DNA of 64,000 bases. Origin: Mangrovimonas spongiae (GTDB lineage Bacteria; Bacteroidota; Bacteroidia; Flavobacteriales; Flavobacteriaceae). Each line of letters opens with the position of its first letter. Position 1 is the first letter of the stretch. Of this stretch, positions 1 to 8,577 are shown piece after piece. Location: contig NZ_RWBG01000002.1 in NCBI RefSeq assembly GCF_003944795.1, forward strand, positions 310,001 through 374,000, in the 5' to 3' direction. The translations under genes were made by a program, and so were the position numbers. The notes beneath the pieces were generated by a model. It saw only the letters and a program-made list of their open reading frames with translations, did no database searches and was not told the origin of the DNA.

Positions 1-325
1 TAACAGATAAAGCTGAATTCCCTTTAGCTAAGTGCGTCATAAAATTTGAAATATTCCCACCAGGACAAGCAGCTACCATAAACATTCCTAAAGCAATACT
101 TGGCTGCGGCCTTACCACATAAACAAATAAAAAAGTAACTAAAGGCAACATAATAAACTGTGAGGCGATACCTAAAAACAACAACTTTGGCTTATGTAAT
201 AAACGCTTAAAATCATCTAAGGTAATGCCTAAAGCCACACCAAACATAACAATAGCCAAAGCTATGTTTAAAATCCATAACCCTTGACTATCAAAATTTA
301 TTTTTACCTGATCTAATTCTTGCAT
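1..325 (-). CDS. Bile acid:sodium symporter family protein (N-terminal part, cut by window edge)
   Basis: The minus-strand reading frame starts at the ATG at 323-325 and stays open to the window edge, giving about 108 residues. After a short N-terminus there are three hydrophobic stretches, then the segment AACPGGNISNFMTHLAKG, typical of the BASS/SBF (bile acid:Na+ symporter-like) family, in which this region helps form the Na+ site. The family imports organic anions across the inner membrane; the substrate cannot be told. It lies 5 bp downstream of the CsaA-like gene on the same strand, so the two are probably co-transcribed. The C-terminal two thirds are outside the window. Confidence 0.8.
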   Translation of the reverse strand, partial: MQELDQVKINFDSQGLWILNIALAIVMFGVALGITLDDFKRLLHKPKLLFLGIASQFIMLPLVTFLFVYVVRPQPSIALGMFMVAACPGGNISNFMTHLAKGNSALSV

Positions 326-330
326 AAATA

Positions 331-666
331 CTACGACACACAACTTCCGTTAGGAACGCGATGCTCGGCACTAAGCAAATACACGTTATTTTCTTTTACA
401 GCACCAACCACTAAACACTCGCTCATAATATTAGCAATTTGTTTTTTGGGAAAGTTTACAACAGCTACAATTTGTTTATTTAACAAATCATCTTTTGTAT
501 ATAATGTTGTTATTTGGGCTGAAGATTTTTTAATTCCTAAATCGCCAAAATCTATGGTTAATAAATAAGCGGGTTTTCTTGCCTTTGGGAAATCATCTAC
601 AGACACTATTGTTCCAACACGAAGATCTACTTTAACAAAATCTTCAAAATTTATCGTCTCATTCAT
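331..666 (-). CDS. CsaA-like tRNA-binding domain protein
   Basis: A 111-residue protein consisting of a single OB-fold tRNA-binding domain, the usual size for the CsaA/YgjH family. Visible family features are VDLRVGTIVSV near residues 13-23, FPKARKPAY at about 26-34 and the C-terminal VPNGSCVS. CsaA homologues bind tRNA as dimers and were described as chaperones or export-related proteins; no catalytic activity is expected. It is divergent from the thioredoxin-fold gene at 715 and sits just upstream of the BASS transporter. The family call is firm; the cellular role is not. Confidence 0.85.
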   Translation of the reverse strand: MNETINFEDFVKVDLRVGTIVSVDDFPKARKPAYLLTIDFGDLGIKKSSAQITTLYTKDDLLNKQIVAVVNFPKKQIANIMSECLVVGAVKENNVYLLSAEHRVPNGSCVS

Positions 667-678
667 TTTTTAAAAGTA

Positions 679-707
679 CAAATATTTACGAAATTTGAAG
701 GAAACAA
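679..707 (-). promoter_or_regulatory. Possible Bacteroidota promoter for the CsaA-like gene
   Basis: Read on the minus strand, TTG (705-707) is followed after 18 bp by AATATTTG (679-686), one mismatch from the TAnnTTTG consensus, 13 bp before the start codon. The geometry matches the better promoter upstream of wza. Confidence 0.35.
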
Positions 708-714
708 AAATACT

Positions 715-1275
715 ATGGCACGTACACCTTCTAACATGATTCCTCTAGGAAGTCCCGCTCCAAACTTCACGCTGCAAGATACAGTTTCTGGTGAAAAACT
801 CTCATTAAATACTGAAAAAGGGACAAAAGGTACCCTAATTGTTTTTATTTGTAACCACTGCCCTTTTGTAAAACACATTAACCAAGAATTAAGTCAACTA
901 GCTAAGGATTATAAAAGTAAAGGCATTAATACCATTGCTATTTCTAGTAATGATGTTGATAATTATCCCGATGACGCCCCAGATAAAATGAAGCAAAATG
1001 CCATTGAACAAGATTTTATTTTCCCTTACCTCTACGACGACACCCAAGAAGTTGCTAAAGCCTACGATGCTGCTTGTACACCAGATTTTTATGTTTTTGA
1101 TAAAGATTTAAAGTTAGTTTATCGCGGACAACTAGATGACTCCAGACCAGGAAACGATATGCCTGTAACGGGTGAAGATATTAGGCACGCACTAAATTGC
1201 CTGTTAGACAATAAAGCCAATACAAAACCTCAAAAACCTAGTATTGGCTGTAACATAAAATGGAAACCAGCATAA
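715..1275 (+). CDS. Thioredoxin-fold (AhpC/TSA-like) redox protein
   Basis: A 186-residue cytoplasmic protein with no signal peptide. The N-terminus IPLGSPAPNFTLQD is typical of peroxiredoxin/TlpA-like thioredoxin folds, and the redox motif CNHC (Cys46, Cys49) is followed by PFVKHI. This is the CNHCPFV subgroup often annotated simply as thioredoxin family protein. It probably acts as a thiol reductase or peroxidase on unknown partners. It is a single gene, divergent from the CsaA-like gene and closed by the terminator at 1281. The fold and motif are clear, the substrate is not. Confidence 0.85.
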   Translation: MARTPSNMIPLGSPAPNFTLQDTVSGEKLSLNTEKGTKGTLIVFICNHCPFVKHINQELSQLAKDYKSKGINTIAISSNDVDNYPDDAPDKMKQNAIEQDFIFPYLYDDTQEVAKAYDAACTPDFYVFDKDLKLVYRGQLDDSRPGNDMPVTGEDIRHALNCLLDNKANTKPQKPSIGCNIKWKPA

Positions 1276-1303
1276 AAAAAGCCGCTAAATAGCGGCTTTT
1301 TAA
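1275..1303. terminator. Bidirectional intrinsic terminator
   Basis: A perfect 6-bp stem GCCGCT/AGCGGC with an AAAT loop (1281-1296) has an A-tract on the left and a T-tract on the right, so it can stop transcription from both sides. It sits between the convergent thioredoxin-fold and prolyl isomerase genes. Confidence 0.85.
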
Positions 1304-1322
1304 ATATATTTTTAGGCTGTAA

Positions 1323-2255
1323 TTACTTAACGTCCATAAGCTCAACATCGAAAATTAAGGTTGCATTTGGAGGGATTACACCACCAGCACCACGACTGCC
1401 GTAACCTAAATCACTTGGCACAACTAATCGGGCTTTACTTCCTACATTTAATAAGCCAATACCTTCATCCCAACCTGGAATAACTTGACCTACGCCTACA
1501 GCAAACTCTAAAGGTTGATTTCTTTTATAAGAGGAATCGAAAACAGTTCCATCTGCTAATTGACCTTTATAATGTACTTTTACAGTACTTCCTTTTTCAG
1601 GTTGCTTCCCATCACCTTCTTGAATAATTTGGTAACGCAACCCACTATCTGTTTTCTTAAATCCAGCGGCTAGTTTATCTAACTCAGCTTCTCGTGCAGC
1701 TTGTTCTTCAGCAATGCGTTTTTCTCTAGCGCCTTCAAATGTTCTAAAAGCTTCAATAGCATGAAAGTTTTCTGCGGCCTCACCGACTCTTATAATTTCT
1801 AAGGTTTCAATTTTATCGCCTTGCGCAATTGCATCAACTACGTCTTGTCCTTCAGCAACTTTACCAAAGACCGTATGGTTACCATCTAACCAAGGGGTTT
1901 CTACATGTGTGATAAAAAACTGACTCCCATTTGTACCTGGTCCAGCATTGGCCATGGAAAGGATACCTGGCGCATCGTGCTTTAAATCTGGATGAAACTC
2001 ATCATCAAATTGGTACCCTGGATTTCCTGTTCCAGTACCTTGTGGACAACCACCTTGAATCATAAAATCTGGAATAACACGATGAAAAGTTAACCCATCG
2101 TAATAAGGATTGCCTTGCTTTTTTGCCGAGTTTTCCATGTTTCCTTCAGCTAAAGCAACAAAGTTACCTACCGTTCCTGGTGTCTTTTCGTATTCTAAAG
2201 CGACTAAAATAGCGCCTTTTGTTGTATTAAATTTTGCGTATAATCCGTCTTGCAT
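1323..2255 (-). CDS. Cyclophilin-FKBP fusion peptidyl-prolyl isomerase
   Basis: A 310-residue protein joining two unrelated prolyl isomerase folds. Residues 1-160 are a cyclophilin with [13 protein letters not shown] (catalytic Arg59), NGSQFFI near 109-115 and [12 protein letters not shown] near 122-133. Residues 165-200 are charged and helical, a likely coiled-coil spacer. Residues 205-310 are an FKBP domain with [26 protein letters not shown] and a C-terminal [12 protein letters not shown]. Such dual immunophilins are known from Flavobacterium (cyclophilin first) and from apicomplexans (FKBP first). No signal peptide, so a cytoplasmic folding helper is likely. Convergent with the thioredoxin-fold gene. 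Confidence 0.92.
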   Translation of the reverse strand: MQDGLYAKFNTTKGAILVALEYEKTPGTVGNFVALAEGNMENSAKKQGNPYYDGLTFHRVIPDFMIQGGCPQGTGTGNPGYQFDDEFHPDLKHDAPGILSMANAGPGTNGSQFFITHVETPWLDGNHTVFGKVAEGQDVVDAIAQGDKIETLEIIRVGEAAENFHAIEAFRTFEGAREKRIAEEQAAREAELDKLAAGFKKTDSGLRYQIIQEGDGKQPEKGSTVKVHYKGQLADGTVFDSSYKRNQPLEFAVGVGQVIPGWDEGIGLLNVGSKARLVVPSDLGYGSRGAGGVIPPNATLIFDVELMDVK

Positions 2256-2277
2256 GTGCTTTATTTTTAATGAGCTG

Positions 2278-2285
2278 CAAAGATA
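2278..2285 (-). promoter_or_regulatory. -7 box upstream of the prolyl isomerase
   Basis: TATCTTTG on the minus strand matches TAnnTTTG exactly, 22 bp before the start codon. No TTG lies at the usual distance upstream, so only the -7 element is supported. Confidence 0.4.
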
Positions 2286-2330
2286 ACAAATACCTGTATA
2301 AGACGGAAGTTTTTAAAAGATAGAATATGT

Positions 2331-4532
2331 TTAATTGGCTACCTCGCTTATAAATTTAATACGATAGAGACGTAATTCTTCATCGTCATAATCGCCATCA
2401 AACTCATCAATAGCAACATCTATTTTATCGGTTTCAGCCTCCATAAAATACTCATGGATTTCTTCTTGTTGGTCTTCATCTAGCAAATCATCTACCCAAT
2501 AATCTATATTTAGCTTGGTTCCAGAATAGACTATGGCTTCCATTTCTTTTATAAAATCGGGCATTTCCATACCTTTTGCTGAAGCAATATCTTCTAAGGG
2601 TAACTTTCTATCTATATTTTGTATGATATATAATTTTAATGAGGAGTTGCTACCGGTAGATTTTACAACCATATCGTCTGGACGACTGATGTCGTTTTCG
2701 TCTACATAGTTTGAAATTAACTTTATAAAGTCTTTACCGTATTTTTTTGCCTTTCCATCGCCTACGCCATGCACATTACTTAATTCTTCTAGTGAAATAG
2801 GATATTTTAAAGCCATATCTTCTAACGAAGGGTCTTGAAAAATAACAAACGGTGGAACGCCTAGTTTTTTAGCATTCTTTTTGCGTAAGTCTTTAAGCAT
2901 ACGCATTAAGGTTTCATCGGCTACGGCACCACCACCTTTTGAGGCTGTAATAATTTGACCATCTGAAGTTTCACTAAAATCGTGGTCTTCGGTCATCATA
3001 AACGATTGTGGTGTCTTAATAAAATCCTGCCCTTTTTGGGTTAACTTAATAACGCCATAGGTTTCGATATCTTTTTTAAGATAGCCAGCCACTAGAACTT
3101 GCCTAACAAGCGCCATCCAATACGATTTTTCTTTATAATTGCCTTTTCCAAAGAACGGCTGGTCATCGGTTTTATGAGATTTAATTAAGGCGTTGCCTTT
3201 ACCTACTAATACATTTACCAAATCTTTAGCTTTATACTTTTGATTGGTTTTTGCAACAACATCCAATAATAATTGTACATCGTTTTGGGCCTCGTGTTGT
3301 TTTTTAGGATGTCTTACATTATCATCCATATCGCCACCTTCACCTGTTTCTGTATCAAATGCCTCGCCAAAATAATGTAAAATAAATTTACGTCTAGACA
3401 TAGAGGTCTCGGCATAGGCAACTACTTCTTGTAATAAAGCATGACCTATTTCTTGCTCGGCCACAGGTTTGCCAGACATAAACTTCTCTAATTTCTCAAT
3501 ATCTTTATAAGCGTAGAAAGCTAAACAATGGCCTTCGCCACCATCGCGTCCTGCACGACCTGTTTCTTGATAATAACTTTCTATACTTTTGGGTATATCG
3601 TGATGAATAACAAAACGCACATCGGGTTTATCTATCCCCATACCAAACGCTATGGTTGCCACAACAACATCAATCTCTTCCATTAAAAACATATCCTGAT
3701 GTCTGGCTCGTGTTTTGGCATCTAATCCAGCATGATAAGGAACAGCGTTAATGCCATTTACTTGAAGTACTTGCGCTAATTCTTCAACACGCTTTCGACT
3801 TAAACAATATACAATCCCCGATTTTCCTTCGTTTTGTTTTATAAAGCGAATAATATCGGCATCAACTTGTTTTGTTTTTGGACGAACTTCGTAATATAGA
3901 TTAGGTCTATTAAACGATGCTTTAAAAGTTTTGGCATCGGTTATTCCTAAGTTTTTTAAAATATCTTCTTGTACTTTGGGTGTTGCTGTAGCTGTTAATC
4001 CAATAATAGGAATATTATCGCCTATACGTTTAATAATATGCCTTAAGTTACGGTACTCTGGACGAAAATCGTGCCCCCATTCGCTAATACAATGCGCCTC
4101 ATCAACAGCCATAAAGGAAATAGTTTGCGACCTTAAAAAGTCGACATGTTCCTCTTTGGTTAAAGATTCTGGAGCCACATACAATAGTTTAGTAACGCCA
4201 TTAGCAATATCTTCTTTAACACGTTTGGTCTCGGTTTTTGTTAACGAAGAGTTTAATACATGTGCAACACCTTCGTGATCTGAAACGCCACGAATAGCAT
4301 CAACTTGGTTTTTCATTAAAGCAATTAAGGGCGATACAACTATGGCTGTACCTTCTTGCATGAGTGCGGGTAATTGGTAACAGAGCGACTTTCCGCCACC
4401 TGTAGGCATAATAACAAAAGTGTTTTGCCCCGATAAAATACTTCTTACAACATCTTCCTGTAATCCTTTAAACTTACTAAAGCCAAAATACTTTTTTAAA
4501 GCTGCATGTAAGTCTGTTTCAACTAACGCCAT
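2331..4532 (-). CDS. recQ: ATP-dependent DNA helicase RecQ
   Basis: A 733-residue superfamily 2 helicase that unwinds DNA 3' to 5' in recombination and repair. Visible motifs: Walker A PTGGGKS (43-49), DEAH box (144-147) followed by CISEWGHDFRPEYR, the arginine-finger region YYQETGRAGRDG in the second RecA domain, a winged-helix region and an HRDC-like segment near YPISLEELSNVHGVGDGKA. About 100 acidic residues follow. The RecQ C-terminal zinc module usually has four cysteines after RRKFILHYFGE, but here that stretch is acidic (DTETGEGGDMDDN) with no cysteine. It is divergent from kpsF. Confidence 0.93.
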   Translation of the reverse strand: MALVETDLHAALKKYFGFSKFKGLQEDVVRSILSGQNTFVIMPTGGGKSLCYQLPALMQEGTAIVVSPLIALMKNQVDAIRGVSDHEGVAHVLNSSLTKTETKRVKEDIANGVTKLLYVAPESLTKEEHVDFLRSQTISFMAVDEAHCISEWGHDFRPEYRNLRHIIKRIGDNIPIIGLTATATPKVQEDILKNLGITDAKTFKASFNRPNLYYEVRPKTKQVDADIIRFIKQNEGKSGIVYCLSRKRVEELAQVLQVNGINAVPYHAGLDAKTRARHQDMFLMEEIDVVVATIAFGMGIDKPDVRFVIHHDIPKSIESYYQETGRAGRDGGEGHCLAFYAYKDIEKLEKFMSGKPVAEQEIGHALLQEVVAYAETSMSRRKFILHYFGEAFDTETGEGGDMDDNVRHPKKQHEAQNDVQLLLDVVAKTNQKYKAKDLVNVLVGKGNALIKSHKTDDQPFFGKGNYKEKSYWMALVRQVLVAGYLKKDIETYGVIKLTQKGQDFIKTPQSFMMTEDHDFSETSDGQIITASKGGGAVADETLMRMLKDLRKKNAKKLGVPPFVIFQDPSLEDMALKYPISLEELSNVHGVGDGKAKKYGKDFIKLISNYVDENDISRPDDMVVKSTGSNSSLKLYIIQNIDRKLPLEDIASAKGMEMPDFIKEMEAIVYSGTKLNIDYWVDDLLDEDQQEEIHEYFMEAETDKIDVAIDEFDGDYDDEELRLYRIKFISEVAN

Positions 4533-4628
4533 GAATCAATTTTAATATTTTTATTTAAAAAACGTTAAAAACACATGGCAAGTTCATGAATTAGCCAAGC
4601 ATTTTTAAAACACTCTTGATTTTTTATT

Positions 4629-4636
4629 TAGCTTTG
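4629..4636 (+). promoter_or_regulatory. -7-like box upstream of kpsF
   Basis: TAGCTTTG fits TAnnTTTG, 93 bp before the TTG start, and would leave a long leader. The nearest upstream TTG (4616-4618) is only 10 bp away, too close for a standard promoter, so support is weak. Confidence 0.3.
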
Positions 4637-4729
4637 CATCAAGGGAGAACAAACTAACTTTTCAAGAGTTTGAGCTACTTTAAAGATAATAAAATCTTTA
4701 AAAGTGTCAACTTAAAAAAATAATAAATT

Positions 4730-5698
4730 TTGAATAATAAAAATTCCATCATTAAAACGGCACAAAACACAATTATTGAAGAAAGTAATGCCGTACGCCA
4801 TTTATCAAGTTTAATTGATGATGACTTTGTAAACACAGTCGAATTAATTTACAATTCCAAAGGTAGAGTTGTTATTACAGGAATTGGAAAAAGCGCCATT
4901 ATTGCTACAAAAATTGTGGCCACACTAAACTCTACAGGAACGCCAGCCGTATTCATGCATGCTGCCGATGCGATTCATGGTGATTTGGGATTAATCTTAG
5001 AAGATGATGTGGTAATTTGTATTTCTAAAAGCGGAAATACACCTGAAATTAAAGTATTAGTGCCTCTTATTAAAAACGCTAAAAACAACATGATTGCTTT
5101 AACAGGCAATAAAGACTCTTTTCTTGGGCAACAAGCCGATTATATTTTAAACGCTTACGTAGAGAAAGAAGTTTGCCCCAATAATTTAGCGCCTACCACA
5201 AGTACAACAGCACAATTAGTTATGGGCGATGCACTAGCAGTTTGCTTATTAGAACTTAGAGGATTTTCTAGTAAAGACTTTGCAAAATACCATCCTGGAG
5301 GTGCCTTAGGCAAGAAATTATATTTACGCGTTAGCGATTTATCTGATGTAAACCAAAAACCAAAAGTAACCCCAGAAACATCCTTAAAAGATGTTATTAT
5401 AGAAATTTCTGAAAAGATGTTAGGCGTTACAGCTGTTGTGGAAAACAATAAAATTACGGGTATTATTACCGATGGTGATTTAAGACGTATGCTTAGTAAA
5501 ACCGATGATTTTTTAGCCTTAAAAGCTAGTAATATTATGGGTACCAACCCCAAACGTATTCATGCCGATGCTTTAGCGGTAGACGCCATGGAACTTATGG
5601 AGGAAAACGGGATTTCGCAATTACTTGTAGAAGATAATAACGGAAATTATGCTGGTGTGGTACATGTACACGATTTAATAAAAGAAGGCATTTTATAA
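4730..5698 (+). CDS. kdsD: KpsF/GutQ-type arabinose-5-phosphate isomerase
   Basis: A 322-residue protein with an N-terminal SIS sugar-isomerase domain (about 1-190: VITGIGKSAIIATKIVATL, SKSGNTPEIK, HPGGALGKKL) and two CBS domains (about 200-322). The family converts ribulose-5-phosphate to arabinose-5-phosphate, the first step of Kdo synthesis for lipopolysaccharide. The start is TTG at 4730; no ATG is in frame nearby and the family N-terminus fits. Its stop overlaps the tatC ATG by one base (TAATG). lptB three genes downstream links the cluster to LPS biogenesis. Confidence 0.9.
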   Translation: MNNKNSIIKTAQNTIIEESNAVRHLSSLIDDDFVNTVELIYNSKGRVVITGIGKSAIIATKIVATLNSTGTPAVFMHAADAIHGDLGLILEDDVVICISKSGNTPEIKVLVPLIKNAKNNMIALTGNKDSFLGQQADYILNAYVEKEVCPNNLAPTTSTTAQLVMGDALAVCLLELRGFSSKDFAKYHPGGALGKKLYLRVSDLSDVNQKPKVTPETSLKDVIIEISEKMLGVTAVVENNKITGIITDGDLRRMLSKTDDFLALKASNIMGTNPKRIHADALAVDAMELMEENGISQLLVEDNNGNYAGVVHVHDLIKEGIL

Positions 5699-6513
5699 TG
5701 GCAAAAAAGCAGGTAGACGACATGTCGTTTTTAGACCATCTAGAGGATTTAAGATGGCATCTTATAAGAGCGACATTAGCAATATTATTAACGGCAACAG
5801 TAGCCTTTATTTTTAGTAGAGCTATTTTTAAGCATATCATTTTTGCGCCTCTAGATATGGGGTTTCCTACTTATAATATGCTATGCCAAATAGCAAAATT
5901 AATTAATGTAGACACCACATTTTGTAACGACTCCTTACCGTTAATTATTCAAAACCGCACCATGGCTGGGCAATTTTCTGCCGATATTTGGACGGCTATT
6001 TTTAGCGGATTGGTTATTGCTTTCCCTTATGTTGTTTACCAATTTTGGCGCTTTTTAAGCCCTGGTTTACACCCCAACGAACGTAAACACTCTAGAGGAT
6101 TTATCATTATTTCTTCTTTATTGTTTTTTATAGGTGTTTTATTTGGGTATTACATTGTAACGCCGTTATCTATAAATTTCTTAGTCAATTACAATATTTC
6201 TGAAATGGTAGATAACCAAATCGATATTAGCTCTTACATTTCGTTAGTACGCTCCTCGGTATTGGCCTCTGGAATTATTTTCGAGCTCCCTATCATTATC
6301 TATTTTTTAACAAAAATAGGTTTGGTAACACCTCAAGGCATGAAAAAGTATAGAAAATTTGCCCTAGTTATTGTACTTGTTCTATCGGCTATTATTACAC
6401 CACCAGATATTGCCAGTCAAGTTATTGTAGCCATTCCTATATTAGTGCTATATCAAGTAAGTATTTACATTTCAAAAATAGTGGTTAAACGCGACCAAAA
6501 ACAACGCAAATAA
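5698..6513 (+). CDS. tatC: Sec-independent protein translocase TatC
   Basis: A 271-residue inner-membrane protein with about six hydrophobic segments. Family signatures are the cytoplasmic N-terminus SFLDHLEDLRWHLIRA and the first cytoplasmic loop FWRFLSPGLHPNERK, which in TatC binds twin-arginine signal peptides. It forms the receptor of the Tat pathway for folded proteins. It is translationally coupled to kpsF through a one-base overlap and followed after one base by the AhpD-like gene. No tatA is present in the window. Confidence 0.95.
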   Translation: MAKKQVDDMSFLDHLEDLRWHLIRATLAILLTATVAFIFSRAIFKHIIFAPLDMGFPTYNMLCQIAKLINVDTTFCNDSLPLIIQNRTMAGQFSADIWTAIFSGLVIAFPYVVYQFWRFLSPGLHPNERKHSRGFIIISSLLFFIGVLFGYYIVTPLSINFLVNYNISEMVDNQIDISSYISLVRSSVLASGIIFELPIIIYFLTKIGLVTPQGMKKYRKFALVIVLVLSAIITPPDIASQVIVAIPILVLYQVSIYISKIVVKRDQKQRK

Positions 6514-6514
6514 C

Positions 6515-6862
6515 ATGTCCGATTTAATAAACGAATTTAATGCCTATCGCTCAAAAATGAATGAGCACATATTAGAGGATAACAATAAAGTACTTAAGCG
6601 CATTTTTAATCTAGACACCAATGCCTTTAACGAAGGGGCTTTAGATAAAAAAACGAAAGAGCTACTTGGTTTAGTAGCTTCAACTGTTTTAAGATGCGAC
6701 GATTGTGTTAAATATCATCTAGAAGGCTGTGTAAAAGCAGGAGCCTCTAAAGCTCAAATTGTAGAAACATTAAGTATTGCCACTCTCGTTGGGGGAACTA
6801 TTGTAATTCCACACCTAAGAAGGGCTTACGAATACTTAGAAGCTTTAGAAGACCAACGTTAA
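6515..6862 (+). CDS. Carboxymuconolactone decarboxylase/AhpD-like protein
   Basis: A 115-residue all-helical protein with the AhpD-type redox motif CxxCxxxH, seen as CDDCVKYH, followed by LEGCVKAGASKAQIVETLSIA. The family ranges from gamma-carboxymuconolactone decarboxylases to alkylhydroperoxidase-like thiol enzymes; the CxxC points to the redox branch. It starts one base after tatC and precedes lptB by 76 bp, so it probably shares their transcript. The substrate is unknown. Confidence 0.85.
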   Translation: MSDLINEFNAYRSKMNEHILEDNNKVLKRIFNLDTNAFNEGALDKKTKELLGLVASTVLRCDDCVKYHLEGCVKAGASKAQIVETLSIATLVGGTIVIPHLRRAYEYLEALEDQR

Positions 6863-6938
6863 ACTTATAATAAACCTTAAGCGTTAAAAAGCAATCTCTT
6901 TTGTTTTTACTATTTTAGCGATTATACATGAATACACT

Positions 6939-7682
6939 ATGAAGCTAAAAGCCGAAAATTTAATGAAGTCCTATAGCGGACGTAAAGTGGTAAAAAATGT
7001 CTCTTTAGAAGTTAATCAAGGAGAAATCGTAGGGTTATTAGGCCCTAATGGTGCAGGAAAAACTACGTCTTTTTATATGATTGTAGGCTTAGTAAAACCT
7101 AATGGTGGAAACATCTTTTTAGACCAAACCAACATTACTAATTACCCCATGTACAAACGGGCACAAAGTGGTATTGGGTATTTGGCGCAAGAAGCTTCGG
7201 TATTTAGAAAGTTGAGTATTGAAGACAATATTTTAAGTGTGCTACAACTTACCAAACTAAGTAAAAAGGAACAGCACATGAAAATGGAAGCTTTGATTGA
7301 AGAGTTTGGTTTAGGTCACATACGAAAAAATCGTGGCGACTTATTGTCTGGTGGTGAGCGTCGTCGTACCGAAATTGCGCGAGCTCTCGCTACAAACCCT
7401 AGTTTTATTTTATTAGATGAGCCTTTTGCTGGTGTAGACCCTGTAGCCGTTGAGGACATTCAGCGTATTGTCGCACAACTAACCGAAAAAAATATTGGGA
7501 TTCTTATTACCGACCATAATGTACAAGAGACTTTAGCTATTACCGATAGGACCTACTTAATGTTTGAAGGACGTATTTTAAAAGCTGGAAAACCCGAAGA
7601 ATTGGCTAACGATGAAATGGTTCGTAAGGTGTATTTAGGTCAGAATTTTGAGTTACGTAAAAAGAAAATTAGAAATAATTAA
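6939..7682 (+). CDS. lptB: LPS export ABC transporter ATP-binding protein LptB
   Basis: A 247-residue ABC ATPase with Walker [10 protein letters not shown] (near 35-43), the LptB-specific [19 protein letters not shown] region, signature [15 protein letters not shown], Walker [14 protein letters not shown] and the switch His in TDHNVQETL. It powers LptFG-driven extraction of lipopolysaccharide from the inner membrane. Its stop lies one base from the stop of the convergent DUF808 gene, so the two transcripts must overlap at their 3' ends. No terminator is visible between them. Confidence 0.95.
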   Translation: MKLKAENLMKSYSGRKVVKNVSLEVNQGEIVGLLGPNGAGKTTSFYMIVGLVKPNGGNIFLDQTNITNYPMYKRAQSGIGYLAQEASVFRKLSIEDNILSVLQLTKLSKKEQHMKMEALIEEFGLGHIRKNRGDLLSGGERRRTEIARALATNPSFILLDEPFAGVDPVAVEDIQRIVAQLTEKNIGILITDHNVQETLAITDRTYLMFEGRILKAGKPEELANDEMVRKVYLGQNFELRKKKIRNN

Positions 7683-7683
7683 T

Positions 7684-8553
7684 TTATCTTTTAAACACCT
7701 TAATAAGGTACTTAACGCCACTTACAACAAGTAATACAAGTACGCCAACACCTAATCCCATTAAAAAATCTCTTAATAGTTCTGGCCATGACGCCATGAT
7801 ATCATGTAACGCCTCTATATTGTGCACAAAAATACCGCCTGCAACCAACAATAATGCTATCGTTCCTATAACCGATAAACTTTTTACAATTAACGGCAAT
7901 GCTTTTATTAAGCCTTGACCAATATGATAACCTATTGTTTTTTGTCCGTTACTAGACGTGACTAATTTTAACCCTAAATCGTCCATTCTAACAATAAGTG
8001 CCACTATACCATAAACACCAACAGTAGCAATTAAAGCCACAATAGAAACCACTAAAATTTGCACTGTTAAAGTTTGATCCATAACAGTTCCTAACGCAAT
8101 AATGACAATCTCCACCGAAAGAATAAAGTCGGTAAAAATAGCCGATTTCACTTTCTTTTTTTCAAGATCGTTAGAATCCTCTAGTGTATGCGCCGTTTCA
8201 TGTACGTCATCTTTTGGATGCGGCACAAGGTATTCGTAAATCTTCTCTGCACCTTCATAAGCCAAATATAACCCACCTAAAACTAAAATAACTGTCACCA
8301 TCCAAGGCACATAAGCACTAAGCAAAAAAGCGATAGGCAGAATAATTATTTTATTTAAAAACGAGCCTTTTGTAATGGCCCATAAAACAGGTAGTTCTCT
8401 AGAAGAGACAAACCCTGAAGCTTTTTCGGCATTTACGGCTAAATCATCACCTAAAATACCTGCCGTCTTTTTGGTTGTTACTTTACTCATAACCGCCACA
8501 TCATCCATAAGGGCAGCAATGTCATCTAAAAGGGCAAAAAAACCTGATGCCAT
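7684..8553 (-). CDS. DUF808 family integral membrane protein
   Basis: A 289-residue membrane protein of the DUF808 (YedI-like) family, recognised from the N-terminus ASGFFALLDDIAALMDDV followed by KTAGILGDDLAVNAEKASGF. There are about six or seven hydrophobic segments separated by a charged loop near residues 115-140. The function of the family is not established. It is 24 bp downstream of pssA on the same strand and probably co-transcribed with it. Confidence 0.9.
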   Translation of the reverse strand: MASGFFALLDDIAALMDDVAVMSKVTTKKTAGILGDDLAVNAEKASGFVSSRELPVLWAITKGSFLNKIIILPIAFLLSAYVPWMVTVILVLGGLYLAYEGAEKIYEYLVPHPKDDVHETAHTLEDSNDLEKKKVKSAIFTDFILSVEIVIIALGTVMDQTLTVQILVVSIVALIATVGVYGIVALIVRMDDLGLKLVTSSNGQKTIGYHIGQGLIKALPLIVKSLSVIGTIALLLVAGGIFVHNIEALHDIMASWPELLRDFLMGLGVGVLVLLVVSGVKYLIKVFKR

Positions 8554-8577
8554 AAATAAACGTTCTTTTTAGGGGAA

